Source of the DNA: Agathobacter sp.
GTDB lineage: Bacteria > Bacillota > Clostridia > Lachnospirales > Lachnospiraceae
NCBI GenBank assembly: GCA_017409825.1
Contig: JAFQRZ010000034.1
Location: forward strand, 31,137 to 95,136
Direction: 5' to 3'
DNA: 64,000 nucleotides
In this document: piece by piece, positions 10,031-19,029 of the stretch
Numbering within the stretch: the first letter of the stretch is position 1
Layout: each line of letters begins with the position of its first letter
Translations under genes and position numbers: made by a program
Notes under the pieces: generated by a model
What the model was told of the DNA's origin: nothing
Database searches by the model: none
What the model saw: only the letters and a program-made list of their open reading frames with translations

Positions 10031-10116
10031 GTTATACGGACACTTTTGGAAAAGTACCCGTAAAACGGGTGACAACCCGTGTAAAATGGGGCTTTAAAGA
10101 GAAAGGAGGATTTGCT

Positions 10117-10230
10117 GTGAAGGTAAGATCATCAGTTAAACCTATTTGCGAAAAATGCAAAGTCATCAAAAGAAAAGGAAGCATCATGATTATTTGTGAA
10201 AATCCAAAACACAAACAGCGTCAGGGCTAA
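10117..10230 (+). CDS. rpmJ: 50S ribosomal protein L36, zinc form
   Basis: This 37-aa gene is easily missed because of its size. It starts at GTG 10117 after GAAAGGAGG and reads [20 protein letters not shown], then ends KHKQRQG. The zinc ligands are Cys11, Cys14, Cys27 and His32, so it is the C+ type. Its position between infA and rpsM is the standard one. Confidence 0.96.
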   Translation: MKVRSSVKPICEKCKVIKRKGSIMIICENPKHKQRQG

Positions 10231-10511
10231 TTCTTTTCCACTGTCGTAACATATGCGACAAAAACTCATTATGTGCGGCTGTAGCGTGAGTATTCTTGCG
10301 CTATTCATAATAAACAGAACGCAATCTGGTAATGCGTTATTATACCGAGTGACGTATTACGAATTTGCAAAATATGGGAACCTATCTGTATGTACACATT
10401 TCAGGGCGTGCAACCGCAGCTGCATGGGGATAGGGGTTCGGGAAAAAGGTATATTGGTTGCGAATATATCGTTACTATTAATCAGAAAAATATTATGGAG
10501 GTTATACACAC
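10231..10511 (+). other. 281-base non-coding leader between rpmJ and rpsM
   Basis: No credible gene. The spacer is long for this place. It holds the hairpins TAGCG/CGCTA and AACGCA/TGCGTT (about 10318-10339). The segment GTAATGCGT, which overlaps the second hairpin, can instead pair with the downstream ACGTATTAC, so two mutually exclusive folds are possible. The last bases are the TATGGAGG ribosome site of rpsM. A ribosomal-protein-responsive leader is possible but unproven. Confidence 0.45.
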
Positions 10512-10880
10512 ATGGCTCGTATTGCAGGTGTAGATTTACCAAGAGAAAAACGTGTAGAAATCGGCTTGACTTATATCTATGGTATCGGAAGAGTAAGCTC
10601 TAACCGTATCCTTGAAGCTGCCGGTGTAGATCCTAGCACACGTGTTAGAGATTTAACAGACGACGAAGTTAAGAGAATCAGTGCAGTTATCGATGAAACT
10701 CAGACTGTAGAAGGTGATTTACGTAGAGAAATCGCTTTAAATATTAAGAGACTTCAGGAAATTGGATGCTATCGTGGTATCCGTCATAGAAAAGGACTTC
10801 CAGTTCGTGGTCAGAAAACAAAGACTAATGCTAGAACTAGAAAAGGTCCTAAGAGAACAGTAGCGAACAAAAAGAAATAA
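10512..10880 (+). CDS. rpsM: 30S ribosomal protein S13
   Basis: S13 (122 aa) forms intersubunit bridges in the head of the small subunit and contacts P-site tRNA through its basic tail. [21 protein letters not shown] and [19 protein letters not shown]-type segments (here [20 protein letters not shown]) are diagnostic. The ribosome site TGGAGG lies upstream. A small GCACT/AGTGC hairpin follows the stop. Confidence 0.98.
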   Translation: MARIAGVDLPREKRVEIGLTYIYGIGRVSSNRILEAAGVDPSTRVRDLTDDEVKRISAVIDETQTVEGDLRREIALNIKRLQEIGCYRGIRHRKGLPVRGQKTKTNARTRKGPKRTVANKKK

Positions 10881-10926
10881 TAGGGCACTTAGTGCGTAAA
10901 ATTTTGAGAAAGTAGGTTAGTTTAAA

Positions 10927-11322
10927 ATGGCTAAAAATGTTGCAAAAAAAGTAACTAAAAAGCGTGTAAAGAAAAACGTTGAACGCGGACAGGCACATAT
11001 CCAGGCATCTTTTAACAACACAATCGTTACAATTACAGATGCACAGGGTAATGCTTTATCATGGGCAAGTGCTGGTGGTCTTGGATTTAGAGGTTCAAAG
11101 AAATCTACTCCATATGCTGCACAGATGGCAGCTGAAACTGCTACAAAAGCAGCTTTAATTCATGGTTTAAAGACAGTTGACGTATTTGTAAAGGGACCAG
11201 GTTCAGGTAGAGAAGCAGCTATCCGTGCACTCGCAGCTTGCGGTCTCGAAGTTACATCAATCAAAGACGTAACTCCAGTTCCTCACAACGGATGCCGTCC
11301 ACCAAAACGCAGAAGAGTTTAA
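10927..11322 (+). CDS. rpsK: 30S ribosomal protein S11
   Basis: S11 (131 aa) forms part of the platform and the mRNA exit path. [27 protein letters not shown] and the end [12 protein letters not shown] are family hallmarks. The ribosome site is weak (AAGTAGG) compared with its neighbours. Twenty bases separate it from rpsD. Confidence 0.97.
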   Translation: MAKNVAKKVTKKRVKKNVERGQAHIQASFNNTIVTITDAQGNALSWASAGGLGFRGSKKSTPYAAQMAAETATKAALIHGLKTVDVFVKGPGSGREAAIRALAACGLEVTSIKDVTPVPHNGCRPPKRRRV

Positions 11323-11341
11323 TTAGGAGGGATAGATTAAG

Positions 11342-11932
11342 ATGGCAGTTAATAAAGTACCTGTACTTAAAAGATGTAGATCCCTTGGTTTAGAACCAAG
11401 CTATTTAGGATATGATAAGAAGTCAAAAAGAAACTTAAGCAGAGCAAACAAGAAAGTTTCTGAATATGGACTTCAGTTAAGAGAAAAACAGAAAGCTAAA
11501 TTCATCTATGGTGTATTAGAAAAACCTTTCCGTAACTACTACGAAAAGGCTGATAAGATGAAAGGCTTAACAGGTCCAAACTTAATGACTATGTTAGAAA
11601 CAAGACTTGATAACGTAGTATTCCGTTTAGGTTGGGCTCGTACAAGAAGAGAAGCTAGACAGATTGTTGACCACAAGTTCGTTACAGTAAACGGCAAGAT
11701 CGTTAACATTCCTTCATACTTAGTAAAAGCTGGAGACGTTATCGAAATCCGCGAAGCTAAGAAGAGCACTCAGAGAATGAAAGACATCGCTGAAGTTGCT
11801 GGTGGAAGAATCGTACCAGAATGGTTAGATGCAGAAGATAACTTCAAAGGTACAATCAAAAACTTACCAACACGTGAACAGATCGATGTTCCAGTTGACG
11901 AAATGCTTATCGTCGAATTATACTCTAAATAA
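11342..11932 (+). CDS. rpsD: 30S ribosomal protein S4
   Basis: S4 (196 aa) is a primary 16S binder and in several bacteria a repressor of its operon. It has the S4 RNA-binding domain ([19 protein letters not shown], residues about 95-113). The N-terminal zinc cysteines found in some relatives are mostly absent; only Cys12 is seen. Its place inside the alpha operon, before rpoA, is the clostridial arrangement. Confidence 0.96.
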   Translation: MAVNKVPVLKRCRSLGLEPSYLGYDKKSKRNLSRANKKVSEYGLQLREKQKAKFIYGVLEKPFRNYYEKADKMKGLTGPNLMTMLETRLDNVVFRLGWARTRREARQIVDHKFVTVNGKIVNIPSYLVKAGDVIEIREAKKSTQRMKDIAEVAGGRIVPEWLDAEDNFKGTIKNLPTREQIDVPVDEMLIVELYSK

Positions 11933-11943
11933 GATGAAATTTT

Positions 11944-11980
11944 ACGGATTTTTGCCGTGGCATTGGCCACGGCTATCCGT
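11944..11980 (+). promoter_or_regulatory. Strong two-part hairpin in the rpsD-rpoA spacer
   Basis: The outer stem ACGGAT/ATCCGT (11944-11949 with 11975-11980) encloses an 8-bp inner stem GCCGTGGC/GCCACGGC (11954-11961 with 11966-11973) capped by ATTG. No U-run follows, so read-through to rpoA is expected. It may be a processing site or protein-binding site. Confidence 0.55.
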
Positions 11981-12029
11981 CGCTTAACGTAGAGTTGTTA
12001 TCAGAAACCCGAGAAGGAGGGACTTTGTA

Positions 12030-12989
12030 GTGTTCGATTTTGAAAAACCAAGAATTGAAATCGCAGAAATTTCAGAAGACAAAAAATATGGTAGATTTGT
12101 TGTAGAACCATTAGAAAGAGGCTATGGTACAACACTTGGTAACTCACTTAGAAGAATTATGCTTTCTTCATTACCAGGCGCTGCTGTAAGCCAGGTTAAA
12201 ATTGATGGAGTTTTACATGAATTTAGCTCAATCCCAGGCGTAAAAGAAGACGTTACTGAGATTATCATGAATATCAAGAACCTTGCTATTCGTAACAATA
12301 GTTCTACAAATGAACCTAAAGTTGCTTATATCGAATTCGAAGGTGAAGGCGTTGTAAAAGCAAGCGATATTCAGGTTGATTCTGATATCGAAATTTTAAA
12401 TCCAGAATTAGAAATCGCTCACTTGAATGGTGGTGTGGATTCTAAATTATACATGGAACTTACTATCACAAAAGGTAGAGGTTATATCAGTGCAGATAAG
12501 AACAAAACAGAAGATACACCAATTGGCGTAATCGCAATTGATTCTATCTACACACCAGTAGATCGTGTAAACCTTACTGTAGAAAACACTCGTGTAGGTC
12601 AGGTTACAGACTACGATAAGCTTACTTTGGATGTGTTCACAAACGGAACACTTGAACCAGACGAAGCAGTTTCACTTGCTGCTAAAGTATTAAGCGAGCA
12701 CTTAAATCTCTTCATCGACCTTTCCGATGCTGCTCAGCAGGCTGAAGTTATGGTTGAAAAAGAAAATGACGCACAGGAAAAAGTTCTTGAAATGAACATT
12801 GATGAACTTGAATTATCTGTACGTTCATACAACTGCTTGAAGAGAGCTGGTATCAATACAGTTGCAGAACTTATCAACAGAACTCCAGAAGATATGATGA
12901 AAGTTCGTAACTTAGGACGTAAGTCTTTAGAAGAAGTATTAGCTAAATTAAAAGAATTAGGTTTACAGTTAAACCAGGGTGATGAATAA
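12030..12989 (+). CDS. rpoA: RNA polymerase alpha subunit
   Basis: Alpha (319 aa) nucleates assembly of RNA polymerase. The N-terminal domain includes [21 protein letters not shown], and the C-terminal helix-hairpin-helix domain (about 245-315) reads [19 protein letters not shown] and [12 protein letters not shown], the part that contacts UP elements and activators. It starts at GTG 12030 after AGAAGGAGG. Confidence 0.98.
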   Translation: MFDFEKPRIEIAEISEDKKYGRFVVEPLERGYGTTLGNSLRRIMLSSLPGAAVSQVKIDGVLHEFSSIPGVKEDVTEIIMNIKNLAIRNNSSTNEPKVAYIEFEGEGVVKASDIQVDSDIEILNPELEIAHLNGGVDSKLYMELTITKGRGYISADKNKTEDTPIGVIAIDSIYTPVDRVNLTVENTRVGQVTDYDKLTLDVFTNGTLEPDEAVSLAAKVLSEHLNLFIDLSDAAQQAEVMVEKENDAQEKVLEMNIDELELSVRSYNCLKRAGINTVAELINRTPEDMMKVRNLGRKSLEEVLAKLKELGLQLNQGDE

Positions 12990-13024
12990 TCCCTTTGTTT
13001 ATAAATACTCATATAGGCAGAACC

Positions 13025-13140
13025 GATAAGACCGAAGAGCGCGGCTTATGTCTTGTTCATGAGTGGCAACTTGGTAGCATTGCTACCTAAATAAGAAAAA
13101 TGCATTCGGTAAGTAAGACCAAAGAGCGTGGCCGGATGTA
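13025..13140 (+). repeat. Twin hairpin elements in the rpoA-rplQ spacer
   Basis: An 18-base segment, TAAGACCGAAGAGCGCGG (13027-13044), recurs with two changes at 13114-13131. In both copies it lies in the loop of a hairpin with different stems: ATAAG/CTTAT in the first, CATTCGG/CCGGATG in the second. Between them lies GGTAGC-ATT-GCTACC. The conserved loop with changed stems suggests a duplicated RNA element, perhaps a binding site for a protein of this operon. Confidence 0.6.
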
Positions 13141-13161
13141 CCACAAATGGAGGAAAGAAAA

Positions 13162-13680
13162 ATGGCAAAATATCGTAAATTAAGCAGAACAAGCAGCCAG
13201 AGAAAAGCATTATTAAGAGGCCAGGTTACACAGCTTCTTGCTAATGGCAAAATCGTAACAACTGAATCAAAAGCAAAAGAAGTTCGCAAAATCGCTGAAG
13301 GACTTATTGCTATGGCAGTTCGCGAAAAAGACAACTTCGAAGAAGTTACTGTAACAGCTAAAGTTGCTCGTAAAGACAAAGATGGCAAGAGAGTAAAAGA
13401 AGTTGTAGACGGAAAGAAAGTTACTGTATATGATGAAGTACAGAAAACAATCAAAAAAGATTTACCTTCAAGACTTCATGCTAGAAGAGAAATGCTTAAA
13501 GTTCTCTACACAGTAAAAGAAGGACAGGGTAAAAAAGCTTCAGAAGTTGATATGGTTGCAAAATTATTCGACGAAATCGCTCCTAAATACGTAAACCGTA
13601 ACGGTGGTTACACAAGAATCGTTAAAATCGGTCAGCGTAAAGGTGACGGTGCTTTAGAAGTAGTTCTTGAATTAGTTTAA
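13162..13680 (+). CDS. rplQ: 50S ribosomal protein L17
   Basis: L17 (172 aa) surrounds the tunnel exit. MAKYRKLSRTSSQRKALLRG is the typical start. It is about 50 residues longer than the 120-aa form of many bacteria because of an insert around KDKDGKRVKEVVDGKK, which is usual in Lachnospiraceae. ATG 13162 is used; ATG 13147 lies inside the Shine-Dalgarno sequence. This is the last gene of the superoperon. Confidence 0.95.
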   Translation: MAKYRKLSRTSSQRKALLRGQVTQLLANGKIVTTESKAKEVRKIAEGLIAMAVREKDNFEEVTVTAKVARKDKDGKRVKEVVDGKKVTVYDEVQKTIKKDLPSRLHARREMLKVLYTVKEGQGKKASEVDMVAKLFDEIAPKYVNRNGGYTRIVKIGQRKGDGALEVVLELV

Positions 13681-13701
13681 TATTAAGGCTAGCAAAATTA
13701 A

Positions 13702-13743
13702 TGCTACAGTGATAATATAAAATTATCATTGTAGCATTTTTTG
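13702..13743 (+). terminator. Rho-independent terminator of the ribosomal superoperon
   Basis: TGCTACAGTGATAAT pairs with ATTATCATTGTAGCA (one G-U pair) around a short A-rich loop and is followed by TTTTTTG. It closes the operon that ends with rplQ. Confidence 0.9.
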
Positions 13744-13780
13744 TTGCAAAATCAGGAAAACTCAAAAGAGGTGAATGGTT

Positions 13781-16693
13781 ATGAAGTTGGGAAAGGAACT
13801 TCAAAATGCGAAAAAAAGAATACTTTGTGGAATAATTTTGTTGGGGATAGCTTTGTCTATTCTACCTATGTCCACAGGAACATTTCGAGCAGATGAGAAA
13901 GTGATTCGAATTGGTTATGATGCGAACTCTAACTTTATTAAGGAAACGGACGGAAAGTTCTATGGGTATGGAGTTGAGTATTTGGAAAAAATTGCAGAAT
14001 ATACTGGCTGGAAGTATGAATATATCAATGATGAGAGCTGGCATGCTTCTTTGGACAAGCTACGCAATGGCGAGATTGATTTGATTTGTACAGCGCATTA
14101 TACCGACGATAGAGCGACAGAATTTTTATATTCGGATATTCCGTTAGGATATGAAGCCTCTCTTTTATATGCTAAACCAGATAGTGAAATTTCTTATCAG
14201 GATTATGAAGCAATGCAGGGATGTAAAATTGGTCTCTTAAAGGAAAGTTATTCTGCGCAGGATTTTGCTGCATACGCCTTAAAGCAAGGGATTCAGTATG
14301 AGGGTGTGTATTTCGAACGAGAAAACGAAATGATGCAGGCGCTTAAAGCTGATGAAATTGATATGATGGTTATTGGTAGTCGATATGCGACTTCGAAGCT
14401 TAAGTTAGTAGATACATCAGGTGCTAACGCATTTTATTGTATCGCAGAAGATGATAATACAGCCTTAATTGAAGAGATCGAAACGGTGCTTCAACAGATT
14501 ATGTTTGATGAGCCGACCTTTGAAGGGACCTTAAACAATAAATATTTTGGACATAGTGCGATATCGAATGCACCATTATATACCAAAGAAGAACTTGCCT
14601 ATATTGAAAATCTTGGGCAGATAAAAGTAAAGCTGATTCAAGATCAGAAACCGTCTTGTTATTATGAAGATGGCGAAACAAAAGGTATCTGGGTGGAGGT
14701 TATTAAACTTCTTGCGCAAAAGAGTGGAATCGATTTGGTGCTGGAAGGTAGTGATACGGAAGAATATGCGCAGGAAACCTATGAGAGATATTTGGCGGAT
14801 GGATATCTCTTGCTTCGTACACAGAAGGCATTGGAACACATGCGTGATTTGGAAGGGACAATAACTTCCAATGCGATTACCAATGTATCCGTGTCTTATG
14901 TAAAACGGCAGGCCGCTTTCGTAGAAGACAAATATGTTTCTCATGTAATTGCGACTTCAAAGGATTTGGCATATCTGGAGCCAATGTTGTTGGAAGAAAA
15001 TCCGGACTATGAAATAAAATATTTTGAGAATACCAAAGAGTGTTTAGAAGCACTGATTCGAAAAGAAGCAGGCATGGTGATTCAAAATAGCCATCGCACC
15101 AGCTATTTGATGCAGAAGCCAGAGTATGCGGAAAAACTGGCAATCGTGCCTGGTGTAGATCATGGAAGTGATGTATGCCTGGTTGCTACGGAAGAACAGG
15201 AAATGTTAATCAATATTATTAACAAAGCCATTCATCATATATCCTATGCAGAAATCAATGAAATTGTAAAAAGAGAATTGTTGATGAATCCATACGCATT
15301 TGAATGGGAGGATATCGTATATCTCTACTGGGAATGGATGGTATTGTTGGTAGCTATCATTGCAATAGCGTTGATTATTTATACCACACTTATGCATCGA
15401 CTGACGGCTGCAAAGATACAGAAAAAAGAATATGAGCTTTTGCAGAAAAAGGTACAGTTGGATGAAGTGACGGGATTGTACAATCGTTCTTACTTCTATG
15501 AAATGGCAAGAGAGCTCATTGCGGAAACCGATGAAGAAATGTGCATTATTACCATGGACATTTCGAATTTCAAAATTGTAAACGAGCTCTATGGTATGAA
15601 TGTAGGGGATCGTCTATTAAAAGAAATCGGTCAGCAGGTGCAAAAGTTAGATAAGAATCATCATATGATACCATCTCGTTTTATGGCGGACCACTATTAT
15701 ATGTGTATGCCAAAATCAGAATTTGACCAAATTGAATTTCCTAAGAGCTTCAAGACCTTCTTAGAGGATATGGATATTCGTGTGGTATATGGTGTTTTCT
15801 TGGTAGAAGACCATAAGGAAATGCCGATTAACGTAATGTGTGATAGAGCTTTTCTTGCTGCACATGATAAGAATTACAAATATGTAGAGTACATTCATTT
15901 CTATAATGATAGTGAGCGTCAGCAGCAATTAGTGGAGCAGGAAATTGAGTATGAGATGGAAAAAGCTTTGGAAGAGCGACAGTTCTATATTGTAGTTCAG
16001 CCGAAATATGATCCTGTGACAGAAAAAATCGTTGGTGGGGAAACACTTGTAAGATGGCAGCATCCGACAAAGGGAATTATTTCTCCAGGTATATTCATTA
16101 AAGTATTTGAAAAAGACGGATTTATCATTCAGTTGGATTACTTCGTTTGGGAAGAAACCTGTCGTTTGCAGGCACAAATGAAGCAAAAGGGCATACAGAC
16201 CGTACCGATTTCCATCAATGTGTCCAGAGCGCATTTCTACGGCAGTGAGCTGCAAAATAAACTGCGAGAGTTGATTCAGAAATATAATCTGGAAACCTCA
16301 GATATTGAGTTGGAGATTACAGAATCCATCTGTGGAGAGGATTCCGGAAATATCTATGATTTGATTCGTGAGCTTCAAAATGAAGGCTTTAAGATTGCAA
16401 TGGACGATTTCGGAAGTGGATATTCTTCCTTGAATATGTTAAAAGAAATGCCATTGGATATTATTAAGATGGATTTGAAATTCTTAGACGGGGAAGAAGC
16501 CAAGAGTCGTCTTATCTTAAAAGCACTTATTGAAATGGCGCAGACCATGGGATTGAAGGTGGTAGTAGAAGGGGTGGAAATTCTTTCACAGGTAGAATTT
16601 TTAAGACAGTTCCAAGACTGTTACTTGCAGGGCTACTATTTTTCACGTCCAGTTGTGGCAGAGACATTTGAAGAGATGGTAGAACAAAATTAA
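13781..16693 (+). CDS. Membrane c-di-GMP phosphodiesterase with tandem solute-binding sensor, degenerate GGDEF and EAL
   Basis: A 970-aa protein. A signal anchor (about 14-36) leads to two extracellular SBP_bac_3-like modules (about 40-250 and 280-500). A membrane helix (about 518-540), a GGDEF-fold domain (about 555-690) and an EAL domain (about 715-965) follow. In the GGDEF domain the catalytic motif is replaced by MADHY near residue 632, so cyclase activity is unlikely. In the EAL domain ETLVRW, INVSRAHF, ELEITES, DDFGSGYSSL, KMD and EGVE retain the catalytic and metal residues, so it should hydrolyse c-di-GMP in response to an external small ligand. ATG 13781 is used because the preceding ATG (13775) sits on the ribosome site. 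Ligand unknown. Confidence 0.9.
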   Translation: MKLGKELQNAKKRILCGIILLGIALSILPMSTGTFRADEKVIRIGYDANSNFIKETDGKFYGYGVEYLEKIAEYTGWKYEYINDESWHASLDKLRNGEIDLICTAHYTDDRATEFLYSDIPLGYEASLLYAKPDSEISYQDYEAMQGCKIGLLKESYSAQDFAAYALKQGIQYEGVYFERENEMMQALKADEIDMMVIGSRYATSKLKLVDTSGANAFYCIAEDDNTALIEEIETVLQQIMFDEPTFEGTLNNKYFGHSAISNAPLYTKEELAYIENLGQIKVKLIQDQKPSCYYEDGETKGIWVEVIKLLAQKSGIDLVLEGSDTEEYAQETYERYLADGYLLLRTQKALEHMRDLEGTITSNAITNVSVSYVKRQAAFVEDKYVSHVIATSKDLAYLEPMLLEENPDYEIKYFENTKECLEALIRKEAGMVIQNSHRTSYLMQKPEYAEKLAIVPGVDHGSDVCLVATEEQEMLINIINKAIHHISYAEINEIVKRELLMNPYAFEWEDIVYLYWEWMVLLVAIIAIALIIYTTLMHRLTAAKIQKKEYELLQKKVQLDEVTGLYNRSYFYEMARELIAETDEEMCIITMDISNFKIVNELYGMNVGDRLLKEIGQQVQKLDKNHHMIPSRFMADHYYMCMPKSEFDQIEFPKSFKTFLEDMDIRVVYGVFLVEDHKEMPINVMCDRAFLAAHDKNYKYVEYIHFYNDSERQQQLVEQEIEYEMEKALEERQFYIVVQPKYDPVTEKIVGGETLVRWQHPTKGIISPGIFIKVFEKDGFIIQLDYFVWEETCRLQAQMKQKGIQTVPISINVSRAHFYGSELQNKLRELIQKYNLETSDIELEITESICGEDSGNIYDLIRELQNEGFKIAMDDFGSGYSSLNMLKEMPLDIIKMDLKFLDGEEAKSRLILKALIEMAQTMGLKVVVEGVEILSQVEFLRQFQDCYLQGYYFSRPVVAETFEEMVEQN

Positions 16694-16701
16694 ATTAGAG
16701 C

Positions 16702-16740
16702 AAAAAAGAAGTGTAACCGAGCGGCTACACTTCTTTTTTG
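16702..16740. terminator. Bidirectional terminator
   Basis: AAAAAAGAAGTGTA pairs with TACACTTCTTTTTT around ACCGAGCGGC, giving U-runs on both strands. It lies between the convergent EAL gene and prs, so it can end transcription from both sides. Confidence 0.88.
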
Positions 16741-16776
16741 ATTTGGAACGCAATTACAAAGGAGAATTGCGATATT

Positions 16777-17964
16777 TTATAAACTATATGGGTCAGCTTT
16801 ATACTGTTCAATAATCTTCTGACATCTGTCGTATGGGTTTAATAAATCGCTGATAGAAGCATCATGGTTTAATGTATCAATGATGTAAGCGATGTATTTG
16901 CTCATATCGCAGTTGATGTAGTATTCTCTAGAAAGTAATTCTGGAGTCTGGTAGGTTAAGTTGGTTGTTACAACACGGTAGATTAAGCCTTCTTCGTAAG
17001 CCTCGTCAAATGAAGCAAGACCATTTGTGAAAAGACCGAAGGTAGAGCAAACAAAAATACGGTTTGCGTTACGTTTCTTTAATTCTTTTGCTGTATCAAT
17101 CATACTTTCGCCAGAAGAAATCATATCGTCTAAGATGATTACGTCTTTACCGTTCAAGTCCTGTCCAAGGAATTCGTGTGCAACGATTGGGTTACGTCCG
17201 TCTACAATCTTTGTATAGTCGCGACGTTTGTAGAACATACCCATATCTACACCGAGAATGTTTGCTAAGTAAATCGCACGGCTTGTTGCACCTTCGTCTG
17301 GTGAGATAACCATCAAATGTTCTGGGTCAATCTGTAAATCTTTCACATTGTGGAAGATACCTTTGATGAATTGGTAAACTGGGCGAACAGATTCGAAACC
17401 ACCACGAAGTGGAATCGCGTTCTGTACACGTGGGTCATGTGCGTCAAAGGTAATAATATTGTCTACGCCCATTGCTACTAATTCCTGAAGTGCTACTGCA
17501 CAGTCAAGAGATTCGCGGGAAGAGCGTTTGTGCTGACGGCTTTCGTAAAGGAAAGGCATGATAACAGTGATTCTTCTTGCTTTTCCGCTACAAGCAGCAA
17601 TAATACGTTTTAAATCTGCGTAGTGATCATCTGGTGACATGTGGTTCTGCTGTCCACAAAGCTTATAGGTTAAGCTCCAGTTGGTAACATCTACTAAAAT
17701 GTATAAGTCAAGACCACGAATAGACTTGTTGATTACACATTTTGCTTCGCCGGAACCGAAACGTGGAGTTGATACAGGGATTACATAACTATCTTTGTGG
17801 TAATCCTTGAATGCAGCATCGTGCTGATGTTCGTGTTCACGGTGTTCTCTCCAAGTGGTGAGGTACTGGTCTACCTTTGCACCCATATCGGTACAGCTTT
17901 TGGTAGGAATGAGTCCTACGATACCAGTTGGAATCGTTTCTAAAATTCTTTCATCGTTTGGCAT
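16777..17964 (-). CDS. prs: Ribose-phosphate pyrophosphokinase, long clostridial form
   Basis: Makes PRPP from ribose 5-phosphate and ATP for nucleotide, NAD, His and Trp synthesis. The PRPP/ribose-phosphate loop is DDMISSGESMIDTAKEL near residue 310, and the ATP-side motif is PFLYESRQHKR. At 395 aa it is longer than the classical 310-320 aa enzyme, with extra N-terminal sequence, a form typical of Lachnospiraceae. The start ATG 17964 follows GGAGGACCCC; the open frame upstream lacks a ribosome site. It lies downstream of the dnaI-like gene (58-base gap), probably in one transcript. Confidence 0.9.
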   Translation of the reverse strand: MPNDERILETIPTGIVGLIPTKSCTDMGAKVDQYLTTWREHREHEHQHDAAFKDYHKDSYVIPVSTPRFGSGEAKCVINKSIRGLDLYILVDVTNWSLTYKLCGQQNHMSPDDHYADLKRIIAACSGKARRITVIMPFLYESRQHKRSSRESLDCAVALQELVAMGVDNIITFDAHDPRVQNAIPLRGGFESVRPVYQFIKGIFHNVKDLQIDPEHLMVISPDEGATSRAIYLANILGVDMGMFYKRRDYTKIVDGRNPIVAHEFLGQDLNGKDVIILDDMISSGESMIDTAKELKKRNANRIFVCSTFGLFTNGLASFDEAYEEGLIYRVVTTNLTYQTPELLSREYYINCDMSKYIAYIIDTLNHDASISDLLNPYDRCQKIIEQYKADPYSL

Positions 17965-18022
17965 GGGGTCCTCCGTATAAAAAAGTTGTTTATAAATTAG
18001 CTTATACAAAACGTATAAGTAA

Positions 18023-19003
18023 CTACCTAAGTTTTTTCTGAATGCGAATATCGTCACCAAATAATTTGATGAGTGTATAATTGCTAGAAATTCGCGACCA
18101 GGTACGTTCGGAATACATATCAATCATCTGATTCAGATTCAAATTGGTTGAGATGATTGTCGATTTTTGTCGAAGAAGTCGTTCATTTACACACAAAAAT
18201 AATTGCGAAGTCGTAAATGAGTTGGCAAATTCGGTTCCTAAATCATCGATAATCAGTAAATCGCAATCGAAAATATTCTGGTGTGCAGCAATTGCATCAG
18301 CATCGCGGTCAAACACACCTTTGCTCAATATATCAAATAATTGGAAGGCTGTAAAGTAAATAACAGAATAGCCTTTTTCCAATAATTCCTTAGCTACACA
18401 GTTGGAAAGGAACGTTTTTCCAACGCCGGTATTACCATAAAAGAATAGATTCTTTGGCTTATGCTCGAAATCCTCGATGAAATGTTTGCATTCATCTACA
18501 GCACGTTTTGCAGTGTCAAGTGAGGATAAGCCAGTAGTTGGATTTATCTCTTCGTCAGAATAGTATTCGTAAGAGAAGGAGTTAAAATTCTCGCGTGATA
18601 AAATATTTTTAATATTCGACTGAGAATAAACGACGTTGATGACTTCCTGCTTAAAGCAGTGACATTTTTCACCATTGATATAACCAGTATCCTTGCAATC
18701 GCAACAGGTATAAACTGGTTCGAAAAAATCTTCGTCATAACCGAGCGCAAAAAGCAGTTGTTTCTTTTCCTTGCGTAAGTCTTCGATTTTCTTTTTCAAG
18801 AGCTGATAGCTTAAATTATCGTCCTCGAGCTTCTTGCGAGCTGCTTCTACGGAAAGAGAAGCAATCGCATCATTTATGGATTTTAGCTGAGGCACCTGGG
18901 CATAAACCGCATCTAATCGTTCCTGTGTTAAATGGCGATTGTGAAGCTGTCTGCTTTGGTAGCCACGCATAATTTCGTCATACTGTGCATTTGTAAGTGC
19001 CAT
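18023..19003 (-). CDS. DnaI/DnaC-family helicase-loader-like ATPase
   Basis: A 326-aa AAA+ protein. A coiled N-terminal half is followed by a cysteine cluster (Cys100, Cys101, Cys103 and Cys114, Cys116) of the zinc type seen in DnaI. Walker A is GNTGVGKT (190-197), Walker B LLIIDDLG (249-256). DnaI/DnaC proteins load the replicative helicase; DnaD next door is its partner in Bacillus primosomes. ATG 19003 follows GGAGGAACAC. Transcribed with dnaD (26-base gap). Confidence 0.88.
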   Translation of the reverse strand: MALTNAQYDEIMRGYQSRQLHNRHLTQERLDAVYAQVPQLKSINDAIASLSVEAARKKLEDDNLSYQLLKKKIEDLRKEKKQLLFALGYDEDFFEPVYTCCDCKDTGYINGEKCHCFKQEVINVVYSQSNIKNILSRENFNSFSYEYYSDEEINPTTGLSSLDTAKRAVDECKHFIEDFEHKPKNLFFYGNTGVGKTFLSNCVAKELLEKGYSVIYFTAFQLFDILSKGVFDRDADAIAAHQNIFDCDLLIIDDLGTEFANSFTTSQLFLCVNERLLRQKSTIISTNLNLNQMIDMYSERTWSRISSNYTLIKLFGDDIRIQKKLR

Positions 19004-19029
19004 GTGTTCCTCCGAAATTTAGGATGTAC

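Noticed and set aside
10253-10603. 116-codon open frame between rpmJ and rpsM
   Set aside because: It runs into rpsM in another frame, has no ribosome site and shows no family resemblance.
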